Positions 11,461 to 25,058 of a stretch of 64,000 bases of DNA are shown here, in pieces. This DNA comes from Desmodus rotundus (taxonomy: Eukaryota; Chordata; Mammalia; Chiroptera; Phyllostomidae): assembly GCF_022682495.2 (NCBI RefSeq), contig NC_071389.1, positions 176,948,056 through 177,012,055 on the forward strand, written 5' to 3'. A program made the position numbers and the translations under genes. Below the pieces are notes generated by a model that worked only from the letters and a program-made list of their open reading frames with translations, made no database searches and was not told the origin of the DNA. How positions within the stretch are numbered: the stretch's first letter is position 1; the number at the start of each line of letters is the position of its first letter.

Positions 11461-13483
11461 AAGAGGAAAGATGACATCTAAGTCACCACCCTTCTGGTTT
11501 CCTGACAGTTTCTTCAAACACATACTGGCCTTCCTGATAAATGAATTTTCTCAAAGTGGCAAGTATTAGAATTAACAGAGTTGAATTTCTCTGTGAGTTA
11601 GAAAAACTAGAAAAGTTTTCTAGTTAGAAAGACTGGAATTAACCTGACTCTTCTCCTAAAATAAAAGGAATAAGCCATGGATGATGAGCCAGGAAGGAGC
11701 TTCAATTTCTTGAAAACATATTCCAGCTCCCCTGTGCTACCTCTTCTCCTATAGTTTGCATTTCTGCACATTGCAAGTCAAGAATTTCTTTCCCCAAACA
11801 TAAATATTCAAAATTGCCATAGTTAGGGTTCTGAGTTTAAAATAATCACTTATATACCAGCATTATGAGACAAATATATACCTGGTTTAAATTTCTGACT
11901 TGGGGAAGTCCAAATGTTATCCAAGGAATTAACCTTATTAATCAGATTTACTTTTATTGAAAATAATTTAGCAAATCGCATTAAAGACTATTTTTCTGTT
12001 CTCCTGTAAAATTGTAAAGCATTTAAAAATTGTTCCTAGTGACACTATCAGGTGTGGAGGTAAAGCATTTCCCAGTGAAGTCTGTAGGACTTTGATAAAT
12101 GGCTTCACAAAAGTCAGAAGTCCCAGCCTGACCAGAAATCCGTTTCTCATGTTCCTCCCAGCCCCTGGTGACAGAAGTTCATGGTTATTCTATGAAACCA
12201 GCATTTTCATCCAGTTGCACCTAAACAGACTTTTAAGGAAAGAGGCTGTGGAGGATGGAGGGAGTTACCATTGCAGTGTCCATACTAATTCCCAGAATCC
12301 TTTCACGGTTTAGGGTCGGCAACAATTCAGTAAGGAAAGGGCCTGTTAAGTCAATTTGGCTCTGAAAATGCTAATTGAAAGTCCTCCTCAGCAATTCAGC
12401 CCTTTTCCCTTTGCCTTTCTGTAGCCAGCTGGGTCCCATGGTGACCGGTTCTGAAAGAAATCATCCCCTTCAGCAGTTACCTAGCGCCATGGCAACCAAG
12501 ATGTCAGCAAAGCAGGAGAGACCCCGGAACAAAACAGCTCCTGCCCAGCTCCCACCCTGCCACTCTATTGCCACCCTGCCTAGGCCTGGGGATGGGGCTA
12601 CAATATGCAGACATCCACACTCTAGAAATCCTGTGTGTTCCCATGGTTCCTCCCTTGAACATACATATATGCGCATATAGTAAATTATGTTATGAGAAAC
12701 ACAGAGCATATTCCTCCAAAACATAGAGCATATTTAAGGAGTGGGGGTGGGTGATGGGATGAGGACAGGGAGGTAGACATGGATGGCCTTTGAGTTTAAT
12801 GATATATAAAAACTACATTTCTATTTATAATGTAACAAACAATAAATTGATAAACAGGGAAATTGGACCCCTAAATATATGGCTGGCCTGATTTCTATTT
12901 AGACAAAAGGCCTCAGGGAAATATTTTTATTTACCTGAGAGTTAAATGGACCAGGGGAAAAAAATGGCTTTAGCGAACACTGAAGTGGGTGTAATGCTGT
13001 CCGTGGTGCTGAATACTCCGTTGTCCCAGATGTGCCAAGGGGGCTCCCGAGGCTGGTTAGGGAACACCTTGCCATGTTAGTGTATGGATGATAAGAAAGA
13101 AAGGGGCTGGGGACAAAGTGTCATTCCTCTCCCTATGAAGCAACTCTGAATGCCCAGGGTAAAACGGCCAGATGAAAAATAAAACAATAAATAAAGCGTA
13201 GAAGGCTGGAGGTTTCGATAGTTGAATCTTCCCTTTTCATACGGAGATTTTTGGTTAGAGCCAATCAGATTGGATTTCTGCTGCTTTGCTCCTGAAAGGA
13301 AAAGTGGGGGCAGGGAGAGAGAAAATGGCCACATTCTCCCCTTGAGCCACATGATCCATTTCCCATGTGACACATTCCAGAGCCTTGGAAAAGAGAAGGG
13401 AGGGGCACCACAAGAGTGGGGCTGGGGGTGGAAAGATGGTTTAACAGTCTACTCTGCACAGCGTCATTTTGTCTCCCTACCAG

Positions 13484-13640
13484 GAAGCAGGCTGTGAGCC
13501 AAGGGAAAGGCAGAAGACAGGTATGAATGTGTCCCCAAGCTTTGCTGGCGGTTTTTGGCATTCTCCAAACTCCCGTGCAAGGTCTGTTCCTGACCAAGAA
13601 GACCCAAGGAGACCGGCTTTAAAATCGAGTCCTGATGGAG
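13484..13640 (+). other. Candidate untranslated exon of GPR19
   Basis: A pyrimidine-rich acceptor (GTCTCCCTACCAG, ending 13483) is followed by two possible donors: ACAG|GTATGA after 13520 (37-bp exon) and GAG|GTATGTG after 13640 (157-bp exon). Local GC content is higher than in surrounding DNA. The position lies between the putative promoter and the coding exon. Acceptor-donor pairs occur often by chance, so transcript evidence is decisive. Confidence 0.25.
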
Positions 13641-14584
13641 GTATGTGCTAGTGATCCCACAGTGTTGTGGCTGAAATTTGGCTTAGAGGACGAAATACCT
13701 TCTCTTTTCCAGGCAATTTGAAGATTTTTGTCTTGGTTTATTTGATGGTTAGGGGCTTTAGATTTGTTATAGGTCCAGAAAAGATGCCTAGGTAGTTCTG
13801 CAAAATGAATAATTCACCAGAGTAAGTGCCTGTTGAAGAAAAATTAGATAGAAATTCTGTATAGTGATACTTAATAAAACAAAGAATTGATGAAAATGAT
13901 TTTTTCTTTGAACCCTGGAAAGAGGAAAAAATATTACTGAAACCAACTAGAATTCATTGCCACTTCCATAAAACCCTGTTTTATCCCTTTCCAGCTGCTT
14001 ATTCTGTGCTCCTGTCCCCAGAGGTTATTGGCAGTGGACTAGGGAACCTGAGTGGGCAGGCGTGCTGTGTCTTTGTGCTGTGCAATCATCTTCCCTCGGA
14101 TGCTCCTGCTACCAGGAGTGCTTGGGACTGTTTCCAGCGCTGGTTCTGGGCAGTAGTCTGCCGCTGGTTTCAGATCTTGTAGAATCGCTCCCAAGAGGGC
14201 CCCCAGCAAGTTCTCAAAGGACTCTTCCAAAGTTACAGGCTAAAATAATCTGCCATGCCCTCAAATCTCAGGATCTTTGACCATTTCTACCCAGCAGAGA
14301 GAAGGAAGCTAGCAAATTTATATTTCTTGTCTTTATGTTACAACACTTACAAAGTTCTTGCTCTACAGGGTCTGGCAGAAGTAAGGCCTGCTTGAGTGTG
14401 GTTGGTAGGGTAATAACATGGGTGTAATAATTTATAGTTTTAATTTGAACATTTCACTTAAAATGTCATGTGGCGTGCTTGAATGTGATATTGGTATGTT
14501 ATAGTATTACATGCTTATGATTTTGTCATAAAAGATTTTGTAATAAAAAAGGGGCATTATCTGTGCCAAACCCTGTATGTAAAG

Positions 14585-14800
14585 CATCAGTGTAAGCACA
14601 AATAATCAGTCATCTAATCCTAATAATAACCCTGTGAAGGAGGTGTAATTAGTGCCCACATTTTAGTGATGAAGAAACTAAGGCACAGAGAGGTTAGAGA
14701 ACTCTCCCAAGGTCACACTGATAGTAAATACTGGAAACAGGATTTGGACCCAAGAAACTTGACCCCAGAGTTCATGATCTAAACCACTGAACTATATTGC
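14585..14800 (-). mobile_element. MIR-type ancient SINE, antisense
   Basis: Reverse MIR order: GATGAAGAAACTAAGGCACA, then CCAAGGTCACACTGATAG, then GGATTTGGACCC. Ancient and fragmentary. Confidence 0.8.
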
Positions 14801-14809
14801 TTCTCTGCT

Positions 14810-16095
14810 TGTGTTATTTTAAATGATGTCAGCAGTTGATTTGGTTACAAATTTTGATCAGCTGATGCTACTAGAAGATTTAGTCAGTTTGCCTGGCTAA
14901 AACAGAACCCCAGTGACATCTATATTTAATCTTGAATTATCCCGATAGCCACATTCTGTACCCCAAATAACCCAGTAAGTAATTGCCTGTTCTCTTCCCC
15001 TTGTGCTGTATAGATATTTAGTAGTAAAACACTGTGTTTCTATGGTGACCAAATGATGTCTAAAGGGAAAAAAAAGAAATCTAAAATTACATCATGGTTG
15101 GGTTTTTTTTTAAATTGAACCTAGAAATCCTTCCAGCATTAGAACCTAGTAATAATACCAGCCTAAGCATGTTCTCTTTACAAGCATTTACCTGGTTTTC
15201 AAAATAAAAGAGATTAAAAACTTCTAAAATTTTTAATATAAACTATGATATCAAACTGACTAGATTTGGTGCTTTAAAATAATATTATCATACTTTAAAA
15301 CAAGAGAATAGATCTCTTTGCAAATTATTTTAGGTTTTTAAGGGAGAAAGAGGAAAGGTTTATTCAACTTCTGGGAATTTCTGAGACATAAGGATTTTCT
15401 TCCTTTGGTCTGTGTGGTTTCCCTCCTGGCCCTAGACAATACAAGATGACAGATCTCATGCTTATATGCTGTGGGGAAACTGAGAATTTACTAGATCAAA
15501 GATACAAAGAGGAAGATTAGGGATCGGAAGCTAAAATTTGTGAAATTCTTCACAAAATGAGGTGCTTCCCTTCAGGGTTTCATTGAAGAACACTTTGAAG
15601 AGTAATTGTGCCCCTTGGAGTATTGAACTTTAGTTAGTCCTTCAGATTAAGCCTTTCATCCCTGCTGAAATCTACATTTCCCCGAGACAAGTAACACTTT
15701 CACACTAATACAGTCATCTGAAGGGAGGTTCCGGTATCCTCCCATCTTCGGATTACTAGCACTTAGCACCAGGCCTGGTTTATGGTAAGCTCTCATATAT
15801 ACTGGCAAATGAAGAATGGGAAGACTCAAGACTGACACTATCCTGCTGGAGCCAGTTTGGGCTCCATGCCTGTTTTGTTTTGCATGTGTTGGCAGGGAGG
15901 GTAGTGAGGAGATAAATGTGCAGTAGAAGAAAACTTGGCAACAGTCAAAACTGTGCCTAAAACTTAAGGTATGCGAGTCGGACTGACCCTGGAACAATGG
16001 TAAGAGCTCACAATGGCAAGATGTAGCCACCAGTTCTTTCCTGGGGATTACCAGTACCCCTGGCATTTTATTTATATTTAGAATAAAGTTCTTTT
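14810..16095. other. Presumed GPR19 intron, nothing recognised
   Basis: No exon or repeat that I can name. An open frame of 136 codons on the - strand at 15656-16066 has no recognisable domain and ends at the edge of an L1 fragment; treated as chance. Confidence 0.35.
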
Positions 16096-16350
16096 GATAT
16101 TTTATTTTTTAAACTAAATTCATTGGGGTGACATTGGTTAATAAAACTAGATAGGTTTCAAGTGTACGTTGCTATGACACATGGCCTGTATATTGCATTG
16201 TGTGCCCACCACCCAAAGTCAGATCATCTTCTGTCACCAGCCATTTGGCCCCCTTTACCCTTTACTGCTCTCCAGTGCTCCTTCCCTCTGGAAACCACCA
16301 GACTGTTGTCTGTGTCTGTGTCTGCTAATATTTTTACTTACATCCAGATG
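16096..16350 (-). mobile_element. L1 3' UTR fragment, antisense
   Basis: Reads as the reverse of a common mammalian L1 3' end: CATTGGGGTGACATTGGTTA, TATATTGCATTGTGTGCCCA, CCACCCAAAGTCAGATC, then CTCTGGAAACCACCAGACTG. 5'-truncated. Confidence 0.75.
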
Positions 16351-16359
16351 GAGGCACCA

Positions 16360-19040
16360 CTAGCAGTCTCATTCTGCTCTGATGTTTTGCCTGGAACCCT
16401 TTCCCAATATTGAAACAATTAAATTCGGGTTGAGAGTTAATGTCTTGAGGAGGTCAGTTTCTTCCCTGGGCCTCCCTGTCCTAACGGACTGTGGACCCCA
16501 GCGCCCAGAACACTGCAGCAGGAGCTCACAGAACTACAGGATTCCTCCCAAGAGATCCCCGGGATCTTCAGTGTCAGAGAGGGTTGGAGCCAGGTGGCCT
16601 TTCCCAACCCGTCTGCAGTTAGGACCTGAATCCAAAAGATTGTCTCCTAGCATTTGAAATGTCGCTTAGGATTTGAATTCAAGTTAACAGACTAATTAGG
16701 GTTAAAGTAGTTACCCCTCTTGATGATGTACACAAATATAACTTTTTCTCTTATTTCTCTATCTAATTAAGTTGCTAAGGAGAGGAAGAGCGGGGTTGTG
16801 AATCAGGTATGCGTCCTTGAATTCTATTCCCTCATCCTACCTCCAGTGTTCATTACCTGCAGAGTGAGCTGTGCAAAAGCAGCAGCCCCGCTGGAAGCAC
16901 CAGTGCTGCATGCCCGCCACACTGAGGCAGGACTTCCCGGACAAGCAGGTAGGCTAGTGCACCAAGAGGTGTCCACCTGGTAGCCTAGCTGGGCTTCATA
17001 CTCATCCCTTGCAATCTAAAAGGGGCTGTCTACTCAACCAGTTAAACAAGAGAAGACAGGAGAGAGAAAGCGGAGAGGCTTTCCCTGGAGGGGGCACTTT
17101 GCCCAAGTAAGCTTTCAACCTGGAGGCTAGAAGTGAAAGAGGAAAGCAGAAGAGGGATGATGGGCATGGGTGAAGGATACAAAAGAGTCATGCCTCTGCC
17201 CTGCCTTCTGGTCACAGCAGCCTGCCCACTGCTAGTAAACCTGGCCGAATGAGTCATGCCCTGCCAGCATAATTAGCAAATCCTTCCTGGGGCATGTATG
17301 TAAGGAGGGGGAAGGACCAGACTGGGTGCAGTTTCTCCTCTATGAACCAAAGCAGAAGATGAGATGTGAGGAGAGGTGGCCGATCCAAGAGGACAGTTTA
17401 AAAAGCAAAGAGGAGTTACCATCGTGAGTGTATTTCCCTGCCTGTAGATCACTTTTCCTTGGCTAAACTTTTAAAGCATTCATCTCCTGGAGCCTTTCAT
17501 TCAGCAGACCTTCCTAGGCTCCGGTGTCTGTCATGTTTAATCCTGATGGAAGCCTTATGATATGCATTACTAGCCCCAATTTCTGATCAGGAAACTGAAG
17601 CTCAGAAGATTAACTAGTCTAAAAATATATGGCACAAAAATGTATGCACATTAACCATGTGAAACATATGCAAATATACGTTTAATCATAGTTTCAGTGA
17701 TATATATGTGTGTGTATATATATGTGTGTGTGCATAATTTGTCCATAAAAAGATACATTGATGCAAATTCAAATCTAACTTTTGCTCCATGAACTTGAAG
17801 GTTGCTTTCTTGGAAAATCCTGATTGCAGACAATGGTGCAGATCAAAATTTGCCCAGAGTGTCGATGTGAATTTGATGTGAGACAAATGAAAATGTTTCT
17901 GAAGAATAAGAGTTCTTAGTAACTCCCCAGTCAGTGCTTATGCTTGATTCTTAATGAATCTTTCACCTTCTTTTCAAGTAGCTTTAAATCACATTTCTTA
18001 TCCAGCTCTTTGCTTCGAGTGTAGGGAGTCTGCTCTTTGCCTCCCCACTTCTTTCCTATTTAAGTCTCACTAGTAGAGATGTTGATACTGAAACCAGAGC
18101 TTGGAAATGAAACTGAACAGTTACCTCCGAAACAACTGTTTGCCTCTACTTTAACTCATCGAGCCCACAGCAGGTATTCAAAAAATGTTTGTTGTAATGA
18201 GTTAAATTGAGTATGGTGACGTAAAAATTCCTTAGCCAGGTTGTTCTGTTCAGAACTCAAAAGATCCCCACACTGGGAAGAGAGGCATGGAGAATTGGTA
18301 GAGGACAGTTGGGGTTCTAGTAAATGTTTCTTCCCTGTGGAAATACAGGTGGTGGATAGGAGGAAAGCAAATGCAGGTGGCAAGTCTTTGACCAGACCAC
18401 TTCTTGCAAGGAATCTTCAATAAAGGGTTGTTGGCACACCCAGGATAATTATTGAGGAGGGTATGTCAATGGCCCTCCTCAATAATTTGCCCTCGAGGCA
18501 AAATTTGGCCCCTAGGGGTTTTTGGAGATATATCCTTCTCTTCTTGGATGTCAAAGGCTCACAGTACTGGCCTCCAGTAGCCCCAAACAACCTCCCTCTC
18601 TTTTCATCAAAATGCACTCTCAGTATGAGCTCTTGGCTAAGCGAGGGTGGTAGGTTATAAGTTAAATGAGTGTGTGTTGTTCATCCCAATGTCTGCCTAT
18701 CAGCTTTAGTTCCTAGAGTTAATATGACCTTAGAAATCATCCAGACCAACTCATTCATATCGTACACATGGAAACAGAGATTCAGACAGATTGATTTACT
18801 TAAGGTCCTTACACTGATGATAAAAAAAAAAAAAAGACCTGGGTTTCTTGACGTGCTCTTTATTGTTTATAAACCCAGGTTTCTTGGCCCCCAGTTCAGC
18901 ATTTAAGGCAAAGTAGAAAGCACCATACTCTTTAAGCCTTTCAGGATTTTTAATATCCTAGATGCTGGTGGGGTAGTAGAAAGTGATAATAGGATGGCTG
19001 GTATAAATTTTAGTCTTCATACTCAATTATATAAGAAATG
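16360..19040. other. Presumed GPR19 intron, mostly unrecognised
   Basis: Contains an imperfect (TG/TA)n run at about 17698-17733 and MIR-like scraps near 17570-17620 and 18770-18810. No exon is supported. Confidence 0.4.
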
Positions 19041-19044
19041 GTAT

Positions 19045-19622
19045 ATTGGGTTAGTTTCTATTGCTTCTATAACAAAAGATCACAAAGTTAGTGGCTTAAG
19101 ATAATGTTTATTGTGTCACAGTTCTGCAGGTCTGAAGTCTGGTTGTGCTTGGCTGGTTTTGCTGCCTAGTCTCACAGGCTGATATCGAGAAATTGGCAGG
19201 TCTGTGTTCCCTTGTAGAGGCTCCAGGGATGGTTGCCCTCCTGAGCTCATCTGGATGGTTGGCAGAATGCAGCACCTTGTGGTAGTAACATTTCCTTGAT
19301 GGCCGTCAGTTGGGGACCACCCATAACTCCTACAGGCCTCTCTGATTCTTGCATGTGGGCTTTACTTGGGAGAGCGAGCAACAGCCTGTCAATTCCTCCT
19401 CACGCCTGGAATCTGTCTCTGACTTCTTCCGCTCATCTGTCTGCTACCAACCAGAGAAAAGAGTTTATTAGTTTGGGGTTATCTGGATAATCCAAGATAC
19501 TCTTCCCATTTTAATTTCTATAACCTTAATTATATTTGCACTTTTGCTACATAACATAACTTACTGACAGGTTCCAGGGATAAGGGTGTAGACATCTTTC
19601 GGGGGCCATTCTGCCTACTACA
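19045..19622 (-). mobile_element. MLT1-like MaLR LTR, antisense
   Basis: Begins TTAGTTTCTATTGCTTCTAT then AGTTAGTGGCTTAAGATAA and ends GGTTCCAGGGATAAGGGTG with ACATCTTTCGGGGGCCATT. These phrases occur in this order in reversed MLT1-class LTRs. It is a solo LTR, too old to show a duplication. Confidence 0.7.
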
Positions 19623-19654
19623 CACATTCTTCCCTTTAAATAACGATAAGGCTC

Positions 19655-19815
19655 CTACAGTCAATAATGTTGTGATGACTGGGTGTGGTGCCAAGTGGGC
19701 ATCAGGGGGTCACTTCATAAGGTAAACAAACGTCTAATCATTGTGTTATACACATAAAACTAGTATGTTATTATATGTTAATGGTCATGGAAAAGTAAAT
19801 TAAAAAAAGAAGAGA
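19655..19815 (+). mobile_element. L1 3' end fragment, sense
   Basis: CAGTCAATAATGTTGTGATG, GGTGCCAAGTGGGCATCAGG, then GGTCACTTCATAAGGTAAA and an A-rich tail, in the order seen at carnivore- and bat-type L1 3' ends. 5'-truncated. Confidence 0.75.
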
Positions 19816-19819
19816 TAAA

Positions 19820-22800
19820 CTGCCAAGAAAAAGGGAGGGGGCAAGTCTTCATCCTACCAGGCTACTGGGAGACTCAGAGACAAACGTTGCTGGGACTCTC
19901 TTCCTCTTCCTGGGTCCTGGGTCCTTTGCTCTTCTACAGAGCAACGTATGAGTGTTGGTCCCTCTGGCCGTGGATCCCCTCTGGTGATAGCAGACACGTA
20001 ATTATGGTCTGATCTGGTGTGGGCCCTCGAGGGCTGGTGGATCTGCTGCTTTGGTATCACCCCTGGGGCTGTGGCCTCTTCCCAGCTGGGCAACACTAGG
20101 CCTTGGGCCCTCCTCCCTGGCCGTACTCCTGCCTTACCACCTGTCACGTATCTGGAGCCTAATGAGGAACTGAGGCCAGGGTCCCAGAACTGCCTTAAAA
20201 AATAGCTTTATTGAGTTATTATTTACATATGATAGAAACACAGATCACCATGTGTGGGATATTGCATGAGATATACATATGCAAAAAAATGTTATTTATT
20301 CGAAATTCACATTTAACCGAGCATCCTGCATTTTATCTGGTGACCCTATCTTGATGACACATTGTGAGAACATGTCTTACCCTCTCTGGTTTTCCTGTCT
20401 CACACCCCTACAGTCATGTGGCTACCTGGGCCTTGTGTAGTTCTATAAAGCACTTAGCTCAGTGTCCACACCATGGCCATAGCTCAGGGCCAGAAGGTAA
20501 GATAGTCACTCAGAAAGCTTCCAAAGAGCCTATGTGGCCTCTTTAGCCATTTAGCATAAATTCAGGGATGTGTTCATAAGTTCAGGGCACTGGGATTGCC
20601 CAGTAAACGCTGCACTCCTGGAAGTGATGGGCTGGGAAACGTTTAACGCCTCTGCCAGAAAACCTGATTTGTAGTGTTTGTCAGTTTCTGTGGTGTGAAT
20701 ATTCCTTCCTTGGCTGATTGACAATACCAGTGTGATGTCATTGAACTTGGGGTCGGGAAGACACGTGTACAACTGTCTCTAGGGAGCCCATGCAAGCCAG
20801 CCCTAGCCCACCACCAGTGCTCGAGGTGGTTCTCATTTTTTAAAATTTTTATTGTTATTCAATTAATACATATGCAAATCAAGCCTATGTAACAATGAAA
20901 TGCTTAAGAGAAAATATCTTACCACTATGGTATTTTCTATAGTAAAACTATTAACATTTTTAAAAGCACACAGTTTCCTACTTGGGGTAATGCCATTGAT
21001 AAAACTATTTCCTCCCTTCAATTCAGACTGAAGGATAGAGTTATGCTTTCATTCTGCATTGAAAGGCAACAATTAATCATCTGCCATAATGAATTTCTAA
21101 AACTCTCATATTTTTTATTCTGAAGAGAGGCTGTATTTCCAGACCAACATAGCTACTGCACTTTTAATGCTAAGCCTCCATCCAATATGTGCTGGTGGTG
21201 ATTTTTTTCCCCAAATGTTCACTATTTCACATATTTCTGAGCTAGCACGTTGAACAGATGTATCTGTGGATTAAGAGTCTGTGGGGGAATAACTCTATGT
21301 TCCTATGTTTGGTTGGAGTCAAGAAAGACCCATCTATGTATAGCTAATTCCACCTTCTGAATTCAGACCCCGCCCTCCGTGGTCTCCCTGGGCGTGAAGC
21401 CCCAGTGGCGGTGGGGAGCATGGGCGTTGTTGGAGTGAGGCAGTCCTAGGGTGGCCACTTTCCAGCTGTGTGTCCTTTGGGAAGAGCTTCAGCTTTTTCA
21501 CTTGTAGAAAAGGCTAGTAATATTTCCTGCCTCTAAGGGCGACACATAAAATATCTGACATAGAAAGCACAAAATACGTATCAACTCTTGGTAGTATTGA
21601 TGTTGTAACTACTGTCATCATTGTAATTAATCTTATTGCTCATTAATAAACAGCCTTATGTATCTGTATAGGTCCAGCAGATGCTTCCCATTCTACAGAA
21701 AATATTTGTTTTATTCCCAACCAAATCATATAAAACCTCAATATTATACAAATTCTGGTTTCACATTAAATTTTTGAACAAATCTCAGAAATAAAAACGG
21801 TCTTCCTACATTGTGAGAATGTAAATTTGTATAATTTTAAGAGGGGGGAATCGTTAGGATTTTTTGACTCTGAAAGAAACCTAACCAGCAGTGGATGAGC
21901 ATAGCCAGGAAGAGCTGCAGGCAGCACTGCCAGGGAGCAGTTGGCCCCCGTGCCCCGGGTTCTCGCTGCAGCCCTCTCATCAGTTCACAATCATTCATCC
22001 ATTCACCCACCCGTCACAGTGCGATCTTCAAAAAAATTCACGTCACGACTCTCACACAAATACAGCATGAACATGTCAAAGATTTACGAACTTGTTACTG
22101 GAGGAATTGATGAGATAATAAGGCTGATTCCAACAGCATTAGAAGAAACAGGTGATTTGTAGGGCTTTGTGCTTTTGTTTTTTTTAAACGAATGTCAGCA
22201 TAAGATTGCTAGGTAGTCACAAAACTGGAGAATGTCCTACAGGGCAACGAATCTGTAACCTTTAGGGTTATTTTTCCTGCTAGACAGCAATCTGCGTGTT
22301 ACCGTGGAACTTCACAATGTCTGGACTCTAGTCACATAGTAAATAGCAAAATCAAGGACCGATACATTCTCCCAGAGAATTAGTTCTTGGAGAGTCCCAT
22401 CTAACAATGTCCTGGCATGACTTTAAAAAGATTTGCTCTCCTTATTTTCAAGCATTGTATCACTTTTATTAACACATCTATCCATTTCTTTGTTCAGTAA
22501 ACCTTTATTAATATCTGTATGTTCCAGGAATATGCAGATAAAGACACAATCTCTGTCCTCAAGGAATTTATAACATAATGGGGAAGATGAACATTCAAAA
22601 TAAAATTTGCAGCGTAAAATGATAGTCATATCCCCTCTCAGGCTCCCAGGATCCCATGACTACAGAGGTCCACCTAATCCCTAGTTCTATGCCATGTCAA
22701 TTTACCCACCGTTTTCCCTGGTTATATGTTAAAAAACATTTCTTGGAGCCTGATAGATGAATTATTCCTCTCTTAGATACTATATAGAGATATATTTTTA

Positions 22801-23460
22801 CCCAATGGAGTGTGTCACTTGGCAGCATCAGAACTGGTTGGGAAGAGATAGGTTGAGCAAAAAGAGAGTAAAGAAGTCTTTCCTTTTGCTCCTAAAATTA
22901 TTGCATATGAATGACTTGGAAATAGTTGTGAATTAAACAGTCCTTATATTTCCAAAACACTCCCTTAAAGATGTATTTATTTCCAAATTAATGGAGCAGG
23001 GAAACCTTTCTGAAATTTGACTTGTGGACACTAGAGTTTAGGTATAACATGGCAGACAATTTTTTCCAGGAGGGGGGTCAGGAGTGTGTCTGAGGACACC
23101 TGAACTACCTCCCCTTCCCTTAAACAAGAGTTCTGTTTTGTGTAGCAGTTGACCTGGGTGACTTTAATTTCACTGGCCCTGCTCGTATGTTTTCCCCTGT
23201 CTCCATGGTCACCAATGTGTCAGCCGAGGGAGAATACACAATGATGCTCTGTGTGCTTGTAACTCCATGCAGAGCCACCTTGAGTAGGGCTCCTGTATTT
23301 CAGTTCTCTGTCCTTGGGGATTCGACTGAGTAAATATTTAATAAGCAATTATTAATGTAAAGAACTTCAGTGGAGGCTATAGAGGATGGGAAGAGAATAA
23401 CACCCTCCTTCCAGGAGCCATGGTTTAGTAGGGGAAGACAGAAACATGGAAGCACTTCTC
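19820..23460. other. Presumed GPR19 intron
   Basis: Short L1-3'-end-like antisense scraps occur near 20200-20310 and 20840-20880. An old repeat with 'CAAGGAATTTATAACATAATGGGG' character lies near 22480-22590. No exon is supported. Confidence 0.4.
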
Positions 23461-23462
23461 AA

Positions 23463-23640
23463 CAGTGATTCTTAATCCTGGATGCACAGTAGGGTCACCT
23501 GGGGGACTTTGAAATGTCCCGATGCCCAGGCAGCACTCCAGACCAATTCAGTCAGAGTCCTGGGGCAGGACCCAGCCGTCGATATTTTTGTAAAGCTCTC
23601 TGGGAAGGCCAGTGTGTTGCCAAGCTAGAGAACCATGGGT
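23463..23640 (+). mobile_element. MER5A-like hAT MITE
   Basis: CAGTGATTCTTAATCCTGG at the left, then GGGTCACCTGGGGGACTTTG, and AAGCTAGAGAACCATGGG towards the right. Ends are diverged and no clean 8-bp duplication is visible. Confidence 0.75.
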
Positions 23641-25037
23641 CTAAACCAAAAGAAGAGAAAATGCTGCAGGAAAGGACTAGCCAAGTGCCGTGTGAACAAG
23701 GATACCACAACCATTCTGGATATGCTAATACTGCTATCTGCTGTCTGACCACATGGCAGCCCACAAATGCGGAAAATGTAGCCTCTCACTGTAACCATGG
23801 GAAAACTTTAGGTCAGTTTGATCGTAGGGCGTGTAGAAACTATATCCTGGGGTAGGTACGGTCTGCAGGAAACTGTTTCTAAAGGGGAAAAGGGCCCAAA
23901 AAAGATCAGCCCAGAAAGAGGACCCCCAAATTCATTCCACATGTGCATGTGCTCTCTCCCTCTCTCTTCCTCTCTCTCTTTCCCTTGGAGTTTTCTTTTC
24001 TTTTTTATTACTCGCCTTTCTTCCTGAGAGAGTCCCATTCCTTCTCAAAGACTCTGCTTCAAACCTCACCTCCTTTGTGAAACCTTTACTTTTCTTCTTC
24101 CTCTCCCAAGCAAAATTGGGGCCCTATTTTCCTCTAGAACTTAGGTCCTCATCTGGTTTTAGCACTTAATTATAATTATTATAGAATTTATTTATAATAT
24201 GGCAAACAGTTTATTTATACATTTACCTGTTCATGGGCCTTATCTTTGTCTCTTTAGTACCCAGCACAGTTTCTTGGTTTATAGAAACCAAGAAACTGAA
24301 TAAAGAGAGCTGTAGCAACTTCAGGTCGAATCAGAAAGTCATGCCATCATCAGGGGAGACCTAGACTCAGGCACGCCCCAGGTTCCCTTGTCCCATCTCT
24401 GAGCATCAGGGTCCTGTGCTTCCAAGTGATGGGGCTGGAGAAATCAGCAGACACGCTCGTTGGTGTGCAGGCACTGGAGGGCATATGGAAGAAGGCTTCA
24501 CAGAACTTGAGTTGTAGGGGTGAGCAAGTTCCTTCTCTCATAGCAGAGTTTTGCCTTGAGAGAAACAAAAGGAAGTTCACAGGTTTTAAGTGAGTGAATT
24601 ACTGACTGTGGAAAAGTGGCCCTGCCGCCGGCTCCAGTTTGATTTAGGCCACAGGATCCCCAGAGAATTAGGAACAGTTCTTTCTGTCTGAAAAAATTGC
24701 ATGTCTGTTTTATTTTTAAACTTTAAATAATTTTTAAAAATCGTGTTGCCTCTCTTTTTTGGCATCTTGTATGCTTTACATATGAAGGTGGCAAGATTAT
24801 TTCTATTTTATCAGAATAAGGGTCATGCATTCTAGATTTTCTAGGACAGTGCTAATTTTAGAGTTTAAGTTCTGTTTTTAAACTGTGTGTCCTGATTTTT
24901 TAATATGGAAAGTATGGTTGCTATTCTTACAACTGACTGTCAACTGGCCAGCCATGCTTGAAAGTCTTTTAGTAGCAAAATATCTTAATTACCTTACATT
25001 TCTCTTTGAGAAATTAAGTAGGGCTGCCTCCCGGACC

Positions 25038-25058
25038 AAAAAAAAAAAAAAAAAAAAA
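25038..25058 (+). repeat. Poly(A) run
   Basis: Twenty-one consecutive A residues. No SINE or LINE body is obvious immediately to the left, so its origin is unclear. Confidence 0.9.

Noticed and set aside
21895..22162. Two short overlapping + strand open frames
   Set aside because: No start context, domain or splice support, and they disagree in frame.
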